Shown piece after piece: positions 1 to 7,797 of a stretch of 55,800 nt of DNA (positions are counted from its first letter, which is position 1; each line of letters opens with the position of its first letter). The notes under the pieces were generated by a model. The model was not told the origin of the DNA. It saw nothing but the letters and a program-made list of their open reading frames with translations, and ran no database searches. This DNA comes from an uncultured Eubacterium sp. (GTDB lineage: Bacteria > Bacillota > Clostridia > Lachnospirales > Lachnospiraceae): positions 1-55,800 of the forward strand of contig CAJUBQ010000025.1 in the NCBI GenBank assembly GCA_910584595.1. The letters are read 5' to 3'. The position numbers were made by a program, and so were the translations under genes.

Positions 1-1970
1 TTACCATTGAACGCAAGAACTTTGAGGAGGCAAAGGCGCAGTTTGCAACCATTGAAGCGTCGGTGCATAAGGCATTCGGGGAACTGGGCGCTGAGATTGT
101 GCCGCTTTCCGGCAATGAGCGCATCAAGGTGCTGTATGACTATTATCATCTGGGGGATGAGAACAGTTTTGACTTTGACATCAGGGAGGCAGGGAAGGTC
201 GGCGCAGACTTCCGCAATGACCTGTGCAACGGCATGATACAGTTTTATCCCGATTATTTCAAGGATGAAAAGAAATTCTGCCGGGCGCTGTTCATCAAGA
301 AGTACCCGTCCAGCCTTTCAGACCGTTTCCTGAATGAGATCACAAGCCTTCCGGTGCATTCTATCACAAGCATTGATGTAGTGCCGATCCCAAAGGATAT
401 GACAACAAAGATTTTGCAGAAAAAATACCTCGGCATTGAGTCGGACATCATCAAGCAGCAGCGTGTGAGGAACAAGAACAACGATTTTTCCTCGGAAATC
501 TCTTACAACAAGAGGATTGAGAAAAAAGAGATTGAGGAAATCATGGACGATGTGAGGGAAAATGACCAGTGCCTTTATTATGTGTCTGTAACGATTATCC
601 TTATGGCGGACACGAAAGAGGAACTTGACAGCATGACGGAAACGGTGGAAACCATAGGCAAGCGAAACTCTGTCACGATGGAGGAACACTATCTGAAGCA
701 GAGGGAATCATTAAATACTGCACTGCCGATTGGCGTAAGGCAGGTGGAAACCATGCGCACCATGCTGACACAGAGCCTTGCGGCGCTTATGCCGTTTAAC
801 GTGCAGGAACTGAACGACAAACAGGGCTGTTATTACGGTATCAACCAGGTGTCAAAGAACATCAATATCGGGAACCGCAAAAAGCTGATTAACGGCAACG
901 GCTTTGTGTTCGGTGTTCCCGGTTCGGGCAAGTCGTTCTTCTGTAAAATGGAAATGGGCAACGTGTTCCTCTCCGGCAATGATGAGATTATCGTCATTGA
1001 TCCGATGAATGAATACTTTGACATTGCGCAGACTTACGGCGGTACGGTTGTGAATATGTCAACCTATACGGATAACTATGTCAATCCGCTTGATATGGAC
1101 GTATGGAGTCTTGACCTGAACGACAGCAGGGGCATGATAAGGGAAAAAGGCGAATTTATGCTCGGACTGTGTGAACAGTGTATGGGGGAAAGCCTTAACT
1201 CAAGGCAGAAGTCCATTATTGACCGCTGTGTGCGCAAGCTCTACATTGAGATTGCAAAAAGCAGGGAGAAATATGTGCCGATCATGTCGGATTTCTATGA
1301 GATACTGATGAACCAGCCGGAGGACGAGGCAAGGGATATAGCGTTGTCGCTGGAACTGTTTGTTAACGGCTCACTGAATATCTTCAACCACCAGACAAAT
1401 GTGGATGTGGATAACCGCTTTACGGTGTACGGAATCCGTGATTTGGGTACAGAACTTTCGCCTATTACCATGCTTGTAATGATGGAGAGCATACAGAACC
1501 GTATCATTGCAAACGGCAAGAGGGGCATTGCAACATGGCTCTACATTGACGAGTTCCATGTCCTGTTAAATTCAGAGTATTCTGCAAAGTATTTACAGCA
1601 GTTGTGGAAAAAGGTGCGTAAGCAGGGCGGCTTGTGTACTGGGATTACGCAGAACATCGTGGATTTGCTGCAAAACTACACGGCGACAACCATGCTTGCC
1701 AACTCGGAGTTCGTGGCGCTCTTAAAACAGGCAAATACAGACAGTTCCCGTATGGCGGAGGTAATCGGCGTGTCGGAGGCGCAGTTGCGTTTTGTTACCA
1801 ACACGTCAAGCGGTATGGGGCTTATGAAGTGCGGAAACGTGGTAATTCCTTTTGACAATACCATTGAGAAAGGGACAGACCTCTATAACCTGTATAATAC
1901 TAATATCCATGAGAAGATTGCAATGCAGAAAAAGCGAGAAGGTGCGTGTCTTTCCGTAAGTTCTGATTGA
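1..1970 (+). CDS. VirB4/TraE-like conjugation ATPase, 5' partial
   Basis: The gene enters from the left edge. The frame is open from base 3, and the GTG at 63 reads as an internal valine, so the true start is outside the window. About 655 residues are visible. They contain a Walker A loop (GVPGSGKS, bases 912-935) and a Walker B strand (YIDEF, 1542-1556) followed by the C-terminal RecA-like half. This is the arrangement of VirB4/TraE/TraC ATPases, which energise type IV secretion from the cytoplasmic side of the membrane. It lies at the head of the visible transfer operon, upstream of the NlpC/P60 protein, as in Tn916- and Tn1549-like elements. Family assignment is strong; the exact orthologue name is not claimed. 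Confidence 0.9.
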   Translation, partial: TIERKNFEEAKAQFATIEASVHKAFGELGAEIVPLSGNERIKVLYDYYHLGDENSFDFDIREAGKVGADFRNDLCNGMIQFYPDYFKDEKKFCRALFIKKYPSSLSDRFLNEITSLPVHSITSIDVVPIPKDMTTKILQKKYLGIESDIIKQQRVRNKNNDFSSEISYNKRIEKKEIEEIMDDVRENDQCLYYVSVTIILMADTKEELDSMTETVETIGKRNSVTMEEHYLKQRESLNTALPIGVRQVETMRTMLTQSLAALMPFNVQELNDKQGCYYGINQVSKNINIGNRKKLINGNGFVFGVPGSGKSFFCKMEMGNVFLSGNDEIIVIDPMNEYFDIAQTYGGTVVNMSTYTDNYVNPLDMDVWSLDLNDSRGMIREKGEFMLGLCEQCMGESLNSRQKSIIDRCVRKLYIEIAKSREKYVPIMSDFYEILMNQPEDEARDIALSLELFVNGSLNIFNHQTNVDVDNRFTVYGIRDLGTELSPITMLVMMESIQNRIIANGKRGIATWLYIDEFHVLLNSEYSAKYLQQLWKKVRKQGGLCTGITQNIVDLLQNYTATTMLANSEFVALLKQANTDSSRMAEVIGVSEAQLRFVTNTSSGMGLMKCGNVVIPFDNTIEKGTDLYNLYNTNIHEKIAMQKKREGACLSVSSD

Positions 1971-1998
1971 CATATTTTCATGCCCGTTGTAATATAAT
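1967..1998 (+). promoter_or_regulatory. Promoter-like sequence for the PBECR4-like gene
   Basis: A consensus -35 TTGACA (1967-1972) overlaps the stop codon of the VirB4-like gene. Seventeen bases later comes TAATAT (1990-1995), which runs into a TATAAT at 1993-1998 (20-base spacing). It would give the next gene transcription independent of the transfer operon. This was read by eye; no start-site data. Confidence 0.5.
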
Positions 1999-2137
1999 AA
2001 TAACGACGGCAACTTGAGTGTCAGTCAAAGCATTGATATAAGGTGTTGTGCCAGAGGGCAGTGCCTTATGAGCTTTGAATGGGTTTGGCGTTTACCGCAT
2101 TCTGGCTAGACTGCATATGCAGTTGAAAGAAAACGTC

Positions 2138-2169
2138 AGGAAAAGCTCTGCGAAAGCAGGGCTTTTCCT
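2138..2169 (+). other. 14-bp stem-loop with GAAA tetraloop
   Basis: The two 14-base arms (2138-2151 and 2156-2169) pair completely with one T-G wobble around a GAAA (GNRA) loop. There is no T-run after it, so it is not a standard terminator. It lies in the 5' leader 27 bases before the start codon of the PBECR4-like gene. It may stabilise or attenuate that transcript. A 12-base palindrome (2111-2122) sits just upstream. Confidence 0.6.
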
Positions 2170-2196
2170 GTTTCAAAAGGGAAAGAGGTAAGTCTG

Positions 2197-2784
2197 ATGC
2201 GTAATGTGTATGACTGCGTGGAGGCTTTTGGAAAACTGCTGGATAAAGAATATCATTTAGTGTTGGGAAGAAAAAATAAATCTGTTTCATTACAGATAAA
2301 TTTTGACAAAAAAGAGTGTTTCCATTTAATGGGACTTCAATATCTGACAGACAGACCGGAATTAGTCCATGACAGGGGAAAAATATTTGATGCAATAACC
2401 GGACGACGTATAACGGCAGAGCAGATCCAGTCATCAGATTTGTATTACAAGATTGCAGACAGGATAGATATGCTGCCGCTTTTGGAGAGTATGCTTGACA
2501 GCAACGAGACAATTTTTAAGTACAATCGGAAATTAAATGCTTATTCGGTTATCAAAGCGGACTATATTATGAAGAACAATGCAGAAGGAAGAAATATATT
2601 TTTGTTTCTTGCAGAGAACGGAAGGGAAGGAAGATATTTCTGCCGTTCATTTTTCCCACAGGATAAAATGGATTATACGAGGAATCAGGCATCATGGACG
2701 TTACTGTATAAAAAGAAAGTAACTCTTTCAACTGGAGAAGAAGAAATACTGTATGACAGGTTGAAAAAAGTGGATAAGGGATAG
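2197..2784 (+). CDS. PBECR4-domain-like protein (putative nuclease/toxin-related cargo)
   Basis: 195 residues starting at ATG 2197 behind AAAGAGGT. The sequence resembles the PBECR4 family (phage-Barnase-EndoU-ColicinE5/D-RelE-like nuclease superfamily) found on Lachnospiraceae mobile elements. The N-terminal FGKLLDKEYHLVLGR and FHLMGLQYL segments are the basis for this. The catalytic residues cannot be named from sequence alone. The gene looks more AT-rich than its neighbours. A promoter-like sequence and a stem-loop precede it and an intrinsic terminator follows it, so it behaves as an insulated cargo gene inside the transfer operon. RNA- or DNA-targeting activity is inferred from the family only. 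Confidence 0.6.
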   Translation: MRNVYDCVEAFGKLLDKEYHLVLGRKNKSVSLQINFDKKECFHLMGLQYLTDRPELVHDRGKIFDAITGRRITAEQIQSSDLYYKIADRIDMLPLLESMLDSNETIFKYNRKLNAYSVIKADYIMKNNAEGRNIFLFLAENGREGRYFCRSFFPQDKMDYTRNQASWTLLYKKKVTLSTGEEEILYDRLKKVDKG

Positions 2785-2792
2785 CAAATCAC

Positions 2793-2829
2793 AGCATCTA
2801 AGCCAAAACGGTTTAGGTGCTATTTTTTT
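2793..2829 (+). terminator. Intrinsic terminator after the PBECR4-like gene
   Basis: Arms 2793-2804 and 2810-2821 form a 12-bp stem with two G-T wobbles, followed by A and seven Ts (2823-2829). It ends just upstream of the ribosome binding site of the next gene. Confidence 0.8.
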
Positions 2830-2853
2830 GCCCTGAAATGGAGGTGGTGCAGA

Positions 2854-5019
2854 TTGAACATTAAAAAAGTGGATGACAAGCCTATGGTGATCCACACAAA
2901 GGAAAAGCCCAAACTGAAAGTAAAAGGAGCGCCTGAAACAAAAATCAAGGGAAGAAATGTCCTTACCGTACAACACGGTCCGAAAATTGCCGGAAGTGCG
3001 GCAGAGAAAAGCGTGTCGGCAGACGGGAAGATAAAGTTAAAAAGGAGTTCTGCCCATGTTACGGATAACAGGAAAACAGTGCAGACAAAAACGGCTGCTG
3101 ACAGCGTGGAATACAGGGGCAGGAACGGTAGCGGAACAACACAAGGCAGAAACAGCGGAACCGCACAGGTTAGAAATGGCGGTGGAACAGCACAAGGCAG
3201 GAACGGTGGGACTACACAAGGCAGAAGCGGTGGAACTGCACAGGGCAGAAGCGGCGAAACCACACAAGGCAGATATGCGGACAGGAACACGCAGGGCAGA
3301 CCGGGAAAAGAACAGGAAGTGCGGCAGTCCGTGAACAAAGAAAACCGTATGTATGCCCAGTACCGTATTGCAAAAGCGGAAAAAGAGGCGGCAGTCAAAA
3401 AGAAGCCTGTGCTTCCTTCTGGTATTGCTTCAGTGGCGGCTAGGACTGCATTGGATGAAATGGAAGGCGGCAGTGAAGTCCATAATGCGTATATGACGGC
3501 TTACACACTGGCGAAGCCTGCCACAAATGCCGTCGATGCGGGCAGGAACCTTTACCGTTCACAAGCGGCAAAGGCAAAACAGGATAAACTCAGGAAAAAA
3601 CAGTCAAGGAGCCGTATCAGGGAAAAGGCAGTTAAGGAAAGTGCGGTGAAGGCAGCAAGGAAAACCGCACAGACGGCGGCAAAGGAAACTGCCAGAGAGA
3701 CAGGGAAGAAAGCAGCGAAAGAAACATCAAAAGCAGCGGCAAAAACAGCGGCTGCTGCGGCAGGCACAGGGGCAGGCGGCGTTCTTGCCGGAATTGCAGC
3801 GGGTGAGGCTGTCGGGATTGCTATGGATAAACGTGATGTGAAAAACTCCACAAGGAACCGTATGATAAAGCTGTTTGTGGCAAAGCTGCGGCAGGAAGAA
3901 AACCAGGACAATATCGGGAAAGCCTTAAAGGACATCGTGCTGATGCGCTTTTCCATGATGGCAAAGTATATCGTGCGGTATGTGGGGCTGTTCCTGCTTG
4001 GGCTGTTTGCAGTGGTGGCGCTCATTGCGCTTCCGGTCATAGCAGTCATAGCGGTTATTTATAATTCACCGTTTGCGGTATTCTTCCCGTCCATATCATC
4101 GGGGGAGACAACGCAGGAAGTCTTATCTGCGTATGTGTCGGAATTTAATGATGCGGTCAATGCGGAACTTACGGACCATGACGGATATGACACCAGTGAA
4201 AAAATCTATGTCAATTTTGAGGGTTCCGGCACACCGGACAATTTCTGCGACATTCTCATGGTCTACATGGTAAAGCACGGGGACGGCGATACGGCAACGG
4301 ATATGACGGATAAGGCAAAGCAGAACTTAAAGGCTGTCTTTGACGATATGTGCAGTTACACCATTTCCAGCAGGACGGACACGGAGACAGACGATGAGGG
4401 GAACACGACAACCACGACGGTCAAAGAGGTCAACGTGGAACTGAAAACGTGTTATGACATGGTTTCCGTCTATGGGTTTGATGCAGAAGAACAGGCGATG
4501 CTTGCCGAACTGATGAAGCCGGAATACCTTGCAATGCTCGGCTACACTGGCGGGGGCGGCGATCCGGGGGAAACGATTTCGCCCGAACAGTATCAGGCAA
4601 TCGTGGATGCCATTTCTGATGAAAACGGAAGGAAAGTCGTGGCGTTTGCACTGTCAAAGGTAGGCTATCCGTACAGCCAGGCATACCGTGACAGCGGGAA
4701 TTATTATGACTGCAGCTCGCTTGCCTACTATGCATGGCGCAGTGCGGGGGTAAGCATCATGTATGAGGGTTCCAATACGGCGGCAAGCGAGGGGAAATAC
4801 TGCTATGACAACAGCCTGCTTGTGAACTATGACGAGATGCAGCCGGGGGACCTGATATTTTACAGTTATGAAAGGAATGGGCGCTTTATGAACATTTCGC
4901 ATGTGGCGATCTATGCAGGAGGCGGAAAGGTGGTAGAGGCGGCAAATACACGTCTCGGAGTGGTATACAGACCAGTACAGGGGCGTTCTTCCATTGTGTT
5001 CATAGGCAGACCGAGATAG
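2854..5019 (+). CDS. Membrane-anchored NlpC/P60 peptidoglycan hydrolase of the conjugation machinery
   Basis: 721 residues from TTG 2854, chosen because GGAGGTGG lies six bases upstream. The order is: a basic N-terminus; a Gly/Arg/Thr/Gln-rich repeat tract (about residues 85-150, TTQGR/TAQGR units); an Ala/Lys-rich helical stretch (about 250-310); one long membrane segment (about 373-400); a linker; then a C-terminal NlpC/P60 domain. Catalytic Cys is at about 620 (DCSSL) and His at about 683 (ISHVAIYAGG). Family members cut the peptide stems of the cell wall and pair with VirB4 in Tn916 (Orf14)-type elements, locally opening the wall for the channel. The low-complexity tract is presumably a cytoplasmic or scaffolding tail. 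Confidence 0.9.
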   Translation: MNIKKVDDKPMVIHTKEKPKLKVKGAPETKIKGRNVLTVQHGPKIAGSAAEKSVSADGKIKLKRSSAHVTDNRKTVQTKTAADSVEYRGRNGSGTTQGRNSGTAQVRNGGGTAQGRNGGTTQGRSGGTAQGRSGETTQGRYADRNTQGRPGKEQEVRQSVNKENRMYAQYRIAKAEKEAAVKKKPVLPSGIASVAARTALDEMEGGSEVHNAYMTAYTLAKPATNAVDAGRNLYRSQAAKAKQDKLRKKQSRSRIREKAVKESAVKAARKTAQTAAKETARETGKKAAKETSKAAAKTAAAAAGTGAGGVLAGIAAGEAVGIAMDKRDVKNSTRNRMIKLFVAKLRQEENQDNIGKALKDIVLMRFSMMAKYIVRYVGLFLLGLFAVVALIALPVIAVIAVIYNSPFAVFFPSISSGETTQEVLSAYVSEFNDAVNAELTDHDGYDTSEKIYVNFEGSGTPDNFCDILMVYMVKHGDGDTATDMTDKAKQNLKAVFDDMCSYTISSRTDTETDDEGNTTTTTVKEVNVELKTCYDMVSVYGFDAEEQAMLAELMKPEYLAMLGYTGGGGDPGETISPEQYQAIVDAISDENGRKVVAFALSKVGYPYSQAYRDSGNYYDCSSLAYYAWRSAGVSIMYEGSNTAASEGKYCYDNSLLVNYDEMQPGDLIFYSYERNGRFMNISHVAIYAGGGKVVEAANTRLGVVYRPVQGRSSIVFIGRPR

Positions 5020-5028
5020 GCGGTGCGT

Positions 5029-5634
5029 ATGGGAAAAAAGAAAGAAAATGAAAACCTTGCGGGAGAACTTGCAAGTTCTTTTGCACAGTGGGAATACCTG
5101 AAAGAGCATGGCGGCAGCGATCCGTTTTATGCGGACGGAACGAACATGAACCTTGTGAGGAACCACATCATGTATTATAAAAACAGGATGGTGGAAGAGT
5201 ACGGCGCTGATTATGAAAAATATCCTGAAATTTTCTACCGTGAGCTGCCGCCGGAGGTAAAGGACAGCTATATGGCAAGGGCGGGGGAAATAAAGGACGG
5301 AGCAGCGCAGGCGCTTGAATATTATCTCTCCGATCCCAATTTCCGCTATCTCCTTGCAAACAAGGATATGCTGACAGAAAAAGAGGCAAAGCAGATAAGC
5401 CTTTATAACGTGCTTGGGTATGCTTCAGGGCTTGCAAGCGCCATAAAGGACGGGGATCTGATCACAATGCGCCGTCATGCGGGCAGACCGGAAAGTTATC
5501 TGGAGTCCTTTGCCCAGTGTGCCACACGGATGATGGAACAGATAGATGAAAAGAAAAAAGAGCCGGAACTGGTGCAGGGAAACGGACAGCTTTCTTTGTT
5601 CCAGTTTGGCATGGAAATAGGGCAGTGCCGATAA
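5029..5634 (+). CDS. Conserved ICE protein of unknown function
   Basis: I do not recognise a domain. The product is about 201 residues, soluble, charged and mostly helical, with no signal peptide or membrane segment. ATG 5029 is preferred over GTG 5023 because AGGCGG then sits five bases upstream. It lies 9 bases after the NlpC/P60 gene and shares its operon, so a role in transfer or in its control is likely, by position only. A run of C-terminal residues (GQLSLFQFG) could be a short partner-binding motif, which is speculation. Confidence 0.65.
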   Translation: MGKKKENENLAGELASSFAQWEYLKEHGGSDPFYADGTNMNLVRNHIMYYKNRMVEEYGADYEKYPEIFYRELPPEVKDSYMARAGEIKDGAAQALEYYLSDPNFRYLLANKDMLTEKEAKQISLYNVLGYASGLASAIKDGDLITMRRHAGRPESYLESFAQCATRMMEQIDEKKKEPELVQGNGQLSLFQFGMEIGQCR

Positions 5635-5670
5635 CCGGGCTGCCTTTTTATGTGGATAAAAGGAGGAAGC

Positions 5671-6582
5671 ATGAAGTTAGAAGATATGATCATGGCGGTG
5701 GAAAACCGCAAAGGGACGGAAACCAACTTTTTAACGAATATGTGGGGGTATATGGAAATGGCTGTAAAAGCCTGTGACGATTCAGCGATAGACTTGGCAG
5801 ATGCCGTAGAAGCGCTGTATGGGACAAAGGCAGGAAAGGCGGACTGGAGTGACCTGTATTTTGTGGGGAACAGGAGCATCCATGCCGCATTCTGCACAGG
5901 TGAGGCGCAATTAAGGGGATTCCTTGCCGGAAATTTCAACAATGGCGGGTGGTCTTTTGATGAGGAACGCTGCGCTAAGGATTGTCTTGACGCTCTGCGG
6001 ATATATAACTTGAAGCCGGACGGACAGCCCCAGTTCCCGTATCTGCATTATGAGCGTGTGGAGCATACTTTCCATGCCGGGGAGGTGCTGCATAACATGA
6101 ACGGGAACGATTACCGTGTGCTTGCGGCGTTAAGTCCTGATGACCTGCTGGTAATGAGCCTGACTGACAGCCAGCTTATAGTAGGCAGGGGCGTAAAGCT
6201 GTATGAGAGATACCCTAAAGGGGAGCGTCCCGACAGTGACAGCATGGTGACAGGCATAGAGTGGGATCATGGCGTTTATCTTGGGCAGGACATTACAAGG
6301 ATTGACTTTGACATTCTGAAACAGGAATACGGGAAGCCTGATAAGGTGGAAAATGTTTCAGACCTGCGGGATAAGACACGGAGGAATTTTTGGATGCAGA
6401 AGAACGTGGAGCAGAAGGAGGGACTGCCTGACAGGGTAAGGAACGCTGCAAGGGACTGTCTGGAAAATACTTTTGGAACAAGTGAGCCGGAGGTATTCGA
6501 CAGGATGCTTGATAATGGAATGTATGACGGAATGTACCATGCAAGGGAAGAACAGAAACAAATATCGGGAAAATCACGATGA
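5671..6582 (+). CDS. Conserved ICE protein of unknown function
   Basis: 303 residues from ATG 5671, which has AGGAGG four bases upstream; the in-frame ATG at 5650 lacks such a site. No catalytic motif is recognised. The central part (about residues 120-200, beginning near HYERVEHTFHAGEV) looks like a compact beta-rich domain, and the C-terminus (about 230-300) is highly charged and helical. It lies in the transfer operon and runs up to the next gene. Function unknown; a cytoplasmic accessory or regulatory role is the most that can be said. Confidence 0.65.
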   Translation: MKLEDMIMAVENRKGTETNFLTNMWGYMEMAVKACDDSAIDLADAVEALYGTKAGKADWSDLYFVGNRSIHAAFCTGEAQLRGFLAGNFNNGGWSFDEERCAKDCLDALRIYNLKPDGQPQFPYLHYERVEHTFHAGEVLHNMNGNDYRVLAALSPDDLLVMSLTDSQLIVGRGVKLYERYPKGERPDSDSMVTGIEWDHGVYLGQDITRIDFDILKQEYGKPDKVENVSDLRDKTRRNFWMQKNVEQKEGLPDRVRNAARDCLENTFGTSEPEVFDRMLDNGMYDGMYHAREEQKQISGKSR

Positions 6583-6599
6583 AAAAGGGGGAAAAGCAT

Positions 6600-6971
6600 A
6601 TGGAAAGAATGACAGGAAAAGAAACGGTTAAAAACATGGAGCATCTGGTAAGGCTGCTCCATAAGGAGTGGGAGCAATCCGGTAGGACAAAGGCGGAGGT
6701 ATCCATAGACACCACGGATAAAAGGGAAGTCGGGGAAAAACTGGCGGCAGAGATTCAGGAAAGACAGAAGCAGCTTGAGACGGCGGGCATGGACTTTAAG
6801 GAGTGCATGGAGCTTTCAAAGGAGAATTTTGTCCTCCTGCGCCTTGCAAGGAAGATAAAGAAAGCGGGAGACAGGGCAGGACGGCGGGAAAATGCCGTTT
6901 CATTTACTGTTGAGATGGATAAGGAAGAATATAAACTTTTCTCCACGCTGATTAAGGTACGGGAGGTATAG
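6600..6971 (+). CDS. Small charged ICE protein, unknown function
   Basis: 123 residues from ATG 6600, preceded by AGGGGG at good spacing. An upstream ATG at 6579 overlaps the previous stop codon (ATGA) but has a weak binding site. The product is almost entirely Lys/Glu-rich helix with no membrane segment or recognised motif. Six bases separate it from the methyltransferase gene that follows, so the two are probably translated from one message. Confidence 0.6.
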   Translation: MERMTGKETVKNMEHLVRLLHKEWEQSGRTKAEVSIDTTDKREVGEKLAAEIQERQKQLETAGMDFKECMELSKENFVLLRLARKIKKAGDRAGRRENAVSFTVEMDKEEYKLFSTLIKVREV

Positions 6972-6976
6972 GTTTA

Positions 6977-7540
6977 TTGGGGAAGAAGTATAACATCATT
7001 TATGCCGATCCCCCGTGGCAGTATAAGGTGTACTCCAAAAAGGGGGAAGGGAGAAGCGCAGAAAACCATTACCATACAATGAACATTGAGGATATAAGGT
7101 CATTGCCTGTTGAAAAGATAGCCGATGACGACTGTATCCTTTTTTTATGGATCACGTTCCCCTGTCTGCTGGAAGGAATCTCTGTCATGCAGGAATGGGG
7201 GTTTACCTATAAGACCTGCGGGTTCAACTGGGTAAAACGGAATAAGAAGGCTGACACGTTCTTTATGGGGCTCGGCTTCTGGACACGCTCCAATTCGGAA
7301 ATCTGTATTCTTGGAACAAAGGGCAGACCAAAGAGGGTATCGAAAGCTGTTCCGCAGGTGTGCGATGCACGGATCATGGAACACAGCAAAAAGCCGGATG
7401 AGATACGGGAGCGGATTGTTGAGCTGTGCGGGGATTTGCCACGGATAGAACTGTTCGCAAGGCAGAAATACGAAGGATGGGACTGTCTTGGGGACGAGAT
7501 AGACGGTAAGGATATTAGAAAATCAATTTTGGAGGTATAA
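6977..7540 (+). CDS. MT-A70 family adenine methyltransferase
   Basis: 187 residues from TTG 6977, behind GGGAGG. The catalytic motif DPPW is at residues 11-14 near the N-terminus. It is followed by the typical FLWITF strand, the FNWVKRNKK segment and the RSNSEICILGTKG segment of MT-A70-like enzymes. These transfer a methyl group from S-adenosylmethionine to N6 of adenine, in phage and ICE proteins most likely on DNA. No restriction endonuclease is encoded beside it, so a solitary (orphan) methylase that shields element DNA from host restriction on entry is the simplest reading. That role is inferred from context, including the LtrC-like gene downstream. Confidence 0.88.
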   Translation: MGKKYNIIYADPPWQYKVYSKKGEGRSAENHYHTMNIEDIRSLPVEKIADDDCILFLWITFPCLLEGISVMQEWGFTYKTCGFNWVKRNKKADTFFMGLGFWTRSNSEICILGTKGRPKRVSKAVPQVCDARIMEHSKKPDEIRERIVELCGDLPRIELFARQKYEGWDCLGDEIDGKDIRKSILEV

Positions 7541-7545
7541 GGCAT

Positions 7546-7785
7546 ATGACATTTGAAGATATAAAATCAAGCGAAATCAGGGAGAAGATTTTCCCTATGG
7601 TACTGGAAGAAGCGTGCAGACAGTGGTGCGATGGTCTTGCTGATGCGCCGGAACGTGCGGACGGGGAGGGTTTTGCAGAGTTTTTCTATGAAATTTTTCA
7701 GGAAAAGGAGCTGGAATATGCTGCACAGGTATATGAGATGGAGGCGCAGGAGACGGTAAAAACGCCAAAGGAGAAAAGCAGATAA
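7546..7785 (+). CDS. Small acidic ICE protein, unknown function
   Basis: 79 residues from ATG 7546, behind TTGGAGGT. Acidic and probably helical, with no recognised motif. It lies five bases after the methyltransferase and 12 bases before the giant LtrC-like gene, so it is translated within the same block. It could be an adaptor for either neighbour, but nothing in the sequence proves this. Confidence 0.55.
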   Translation: MTFEDIKSSEIREKIFPMVLEEACRQWCDGLADAPERADGEGFAEFFYEIFQEKELEYAAQVYEMEAQETVKTPKEKSR

Positions 7786-7797
7786 AGGGGGCTGGCT

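Noticed and set aside
63..65. GTG as start of the VirB4-like gene
   Set aside because: The frame stays open to the left edge, and the sequence before it fits the protein; the start is outside the window.
2138..2169. Hairpin as intrinsic terminator of the VirB4-like gene
   Set aside because: No T-run follows it, and it lies in the leader of the next gene; described as a stem-loop instead.
3110..3300. Repeats resembling a CRISPR array or VNTR
   Set aside because: They are GR-T/A-QGR codon repeats inside the NlpC/P60 gene; there are no unique spacers, and reading frames on the other strand here are shadows.
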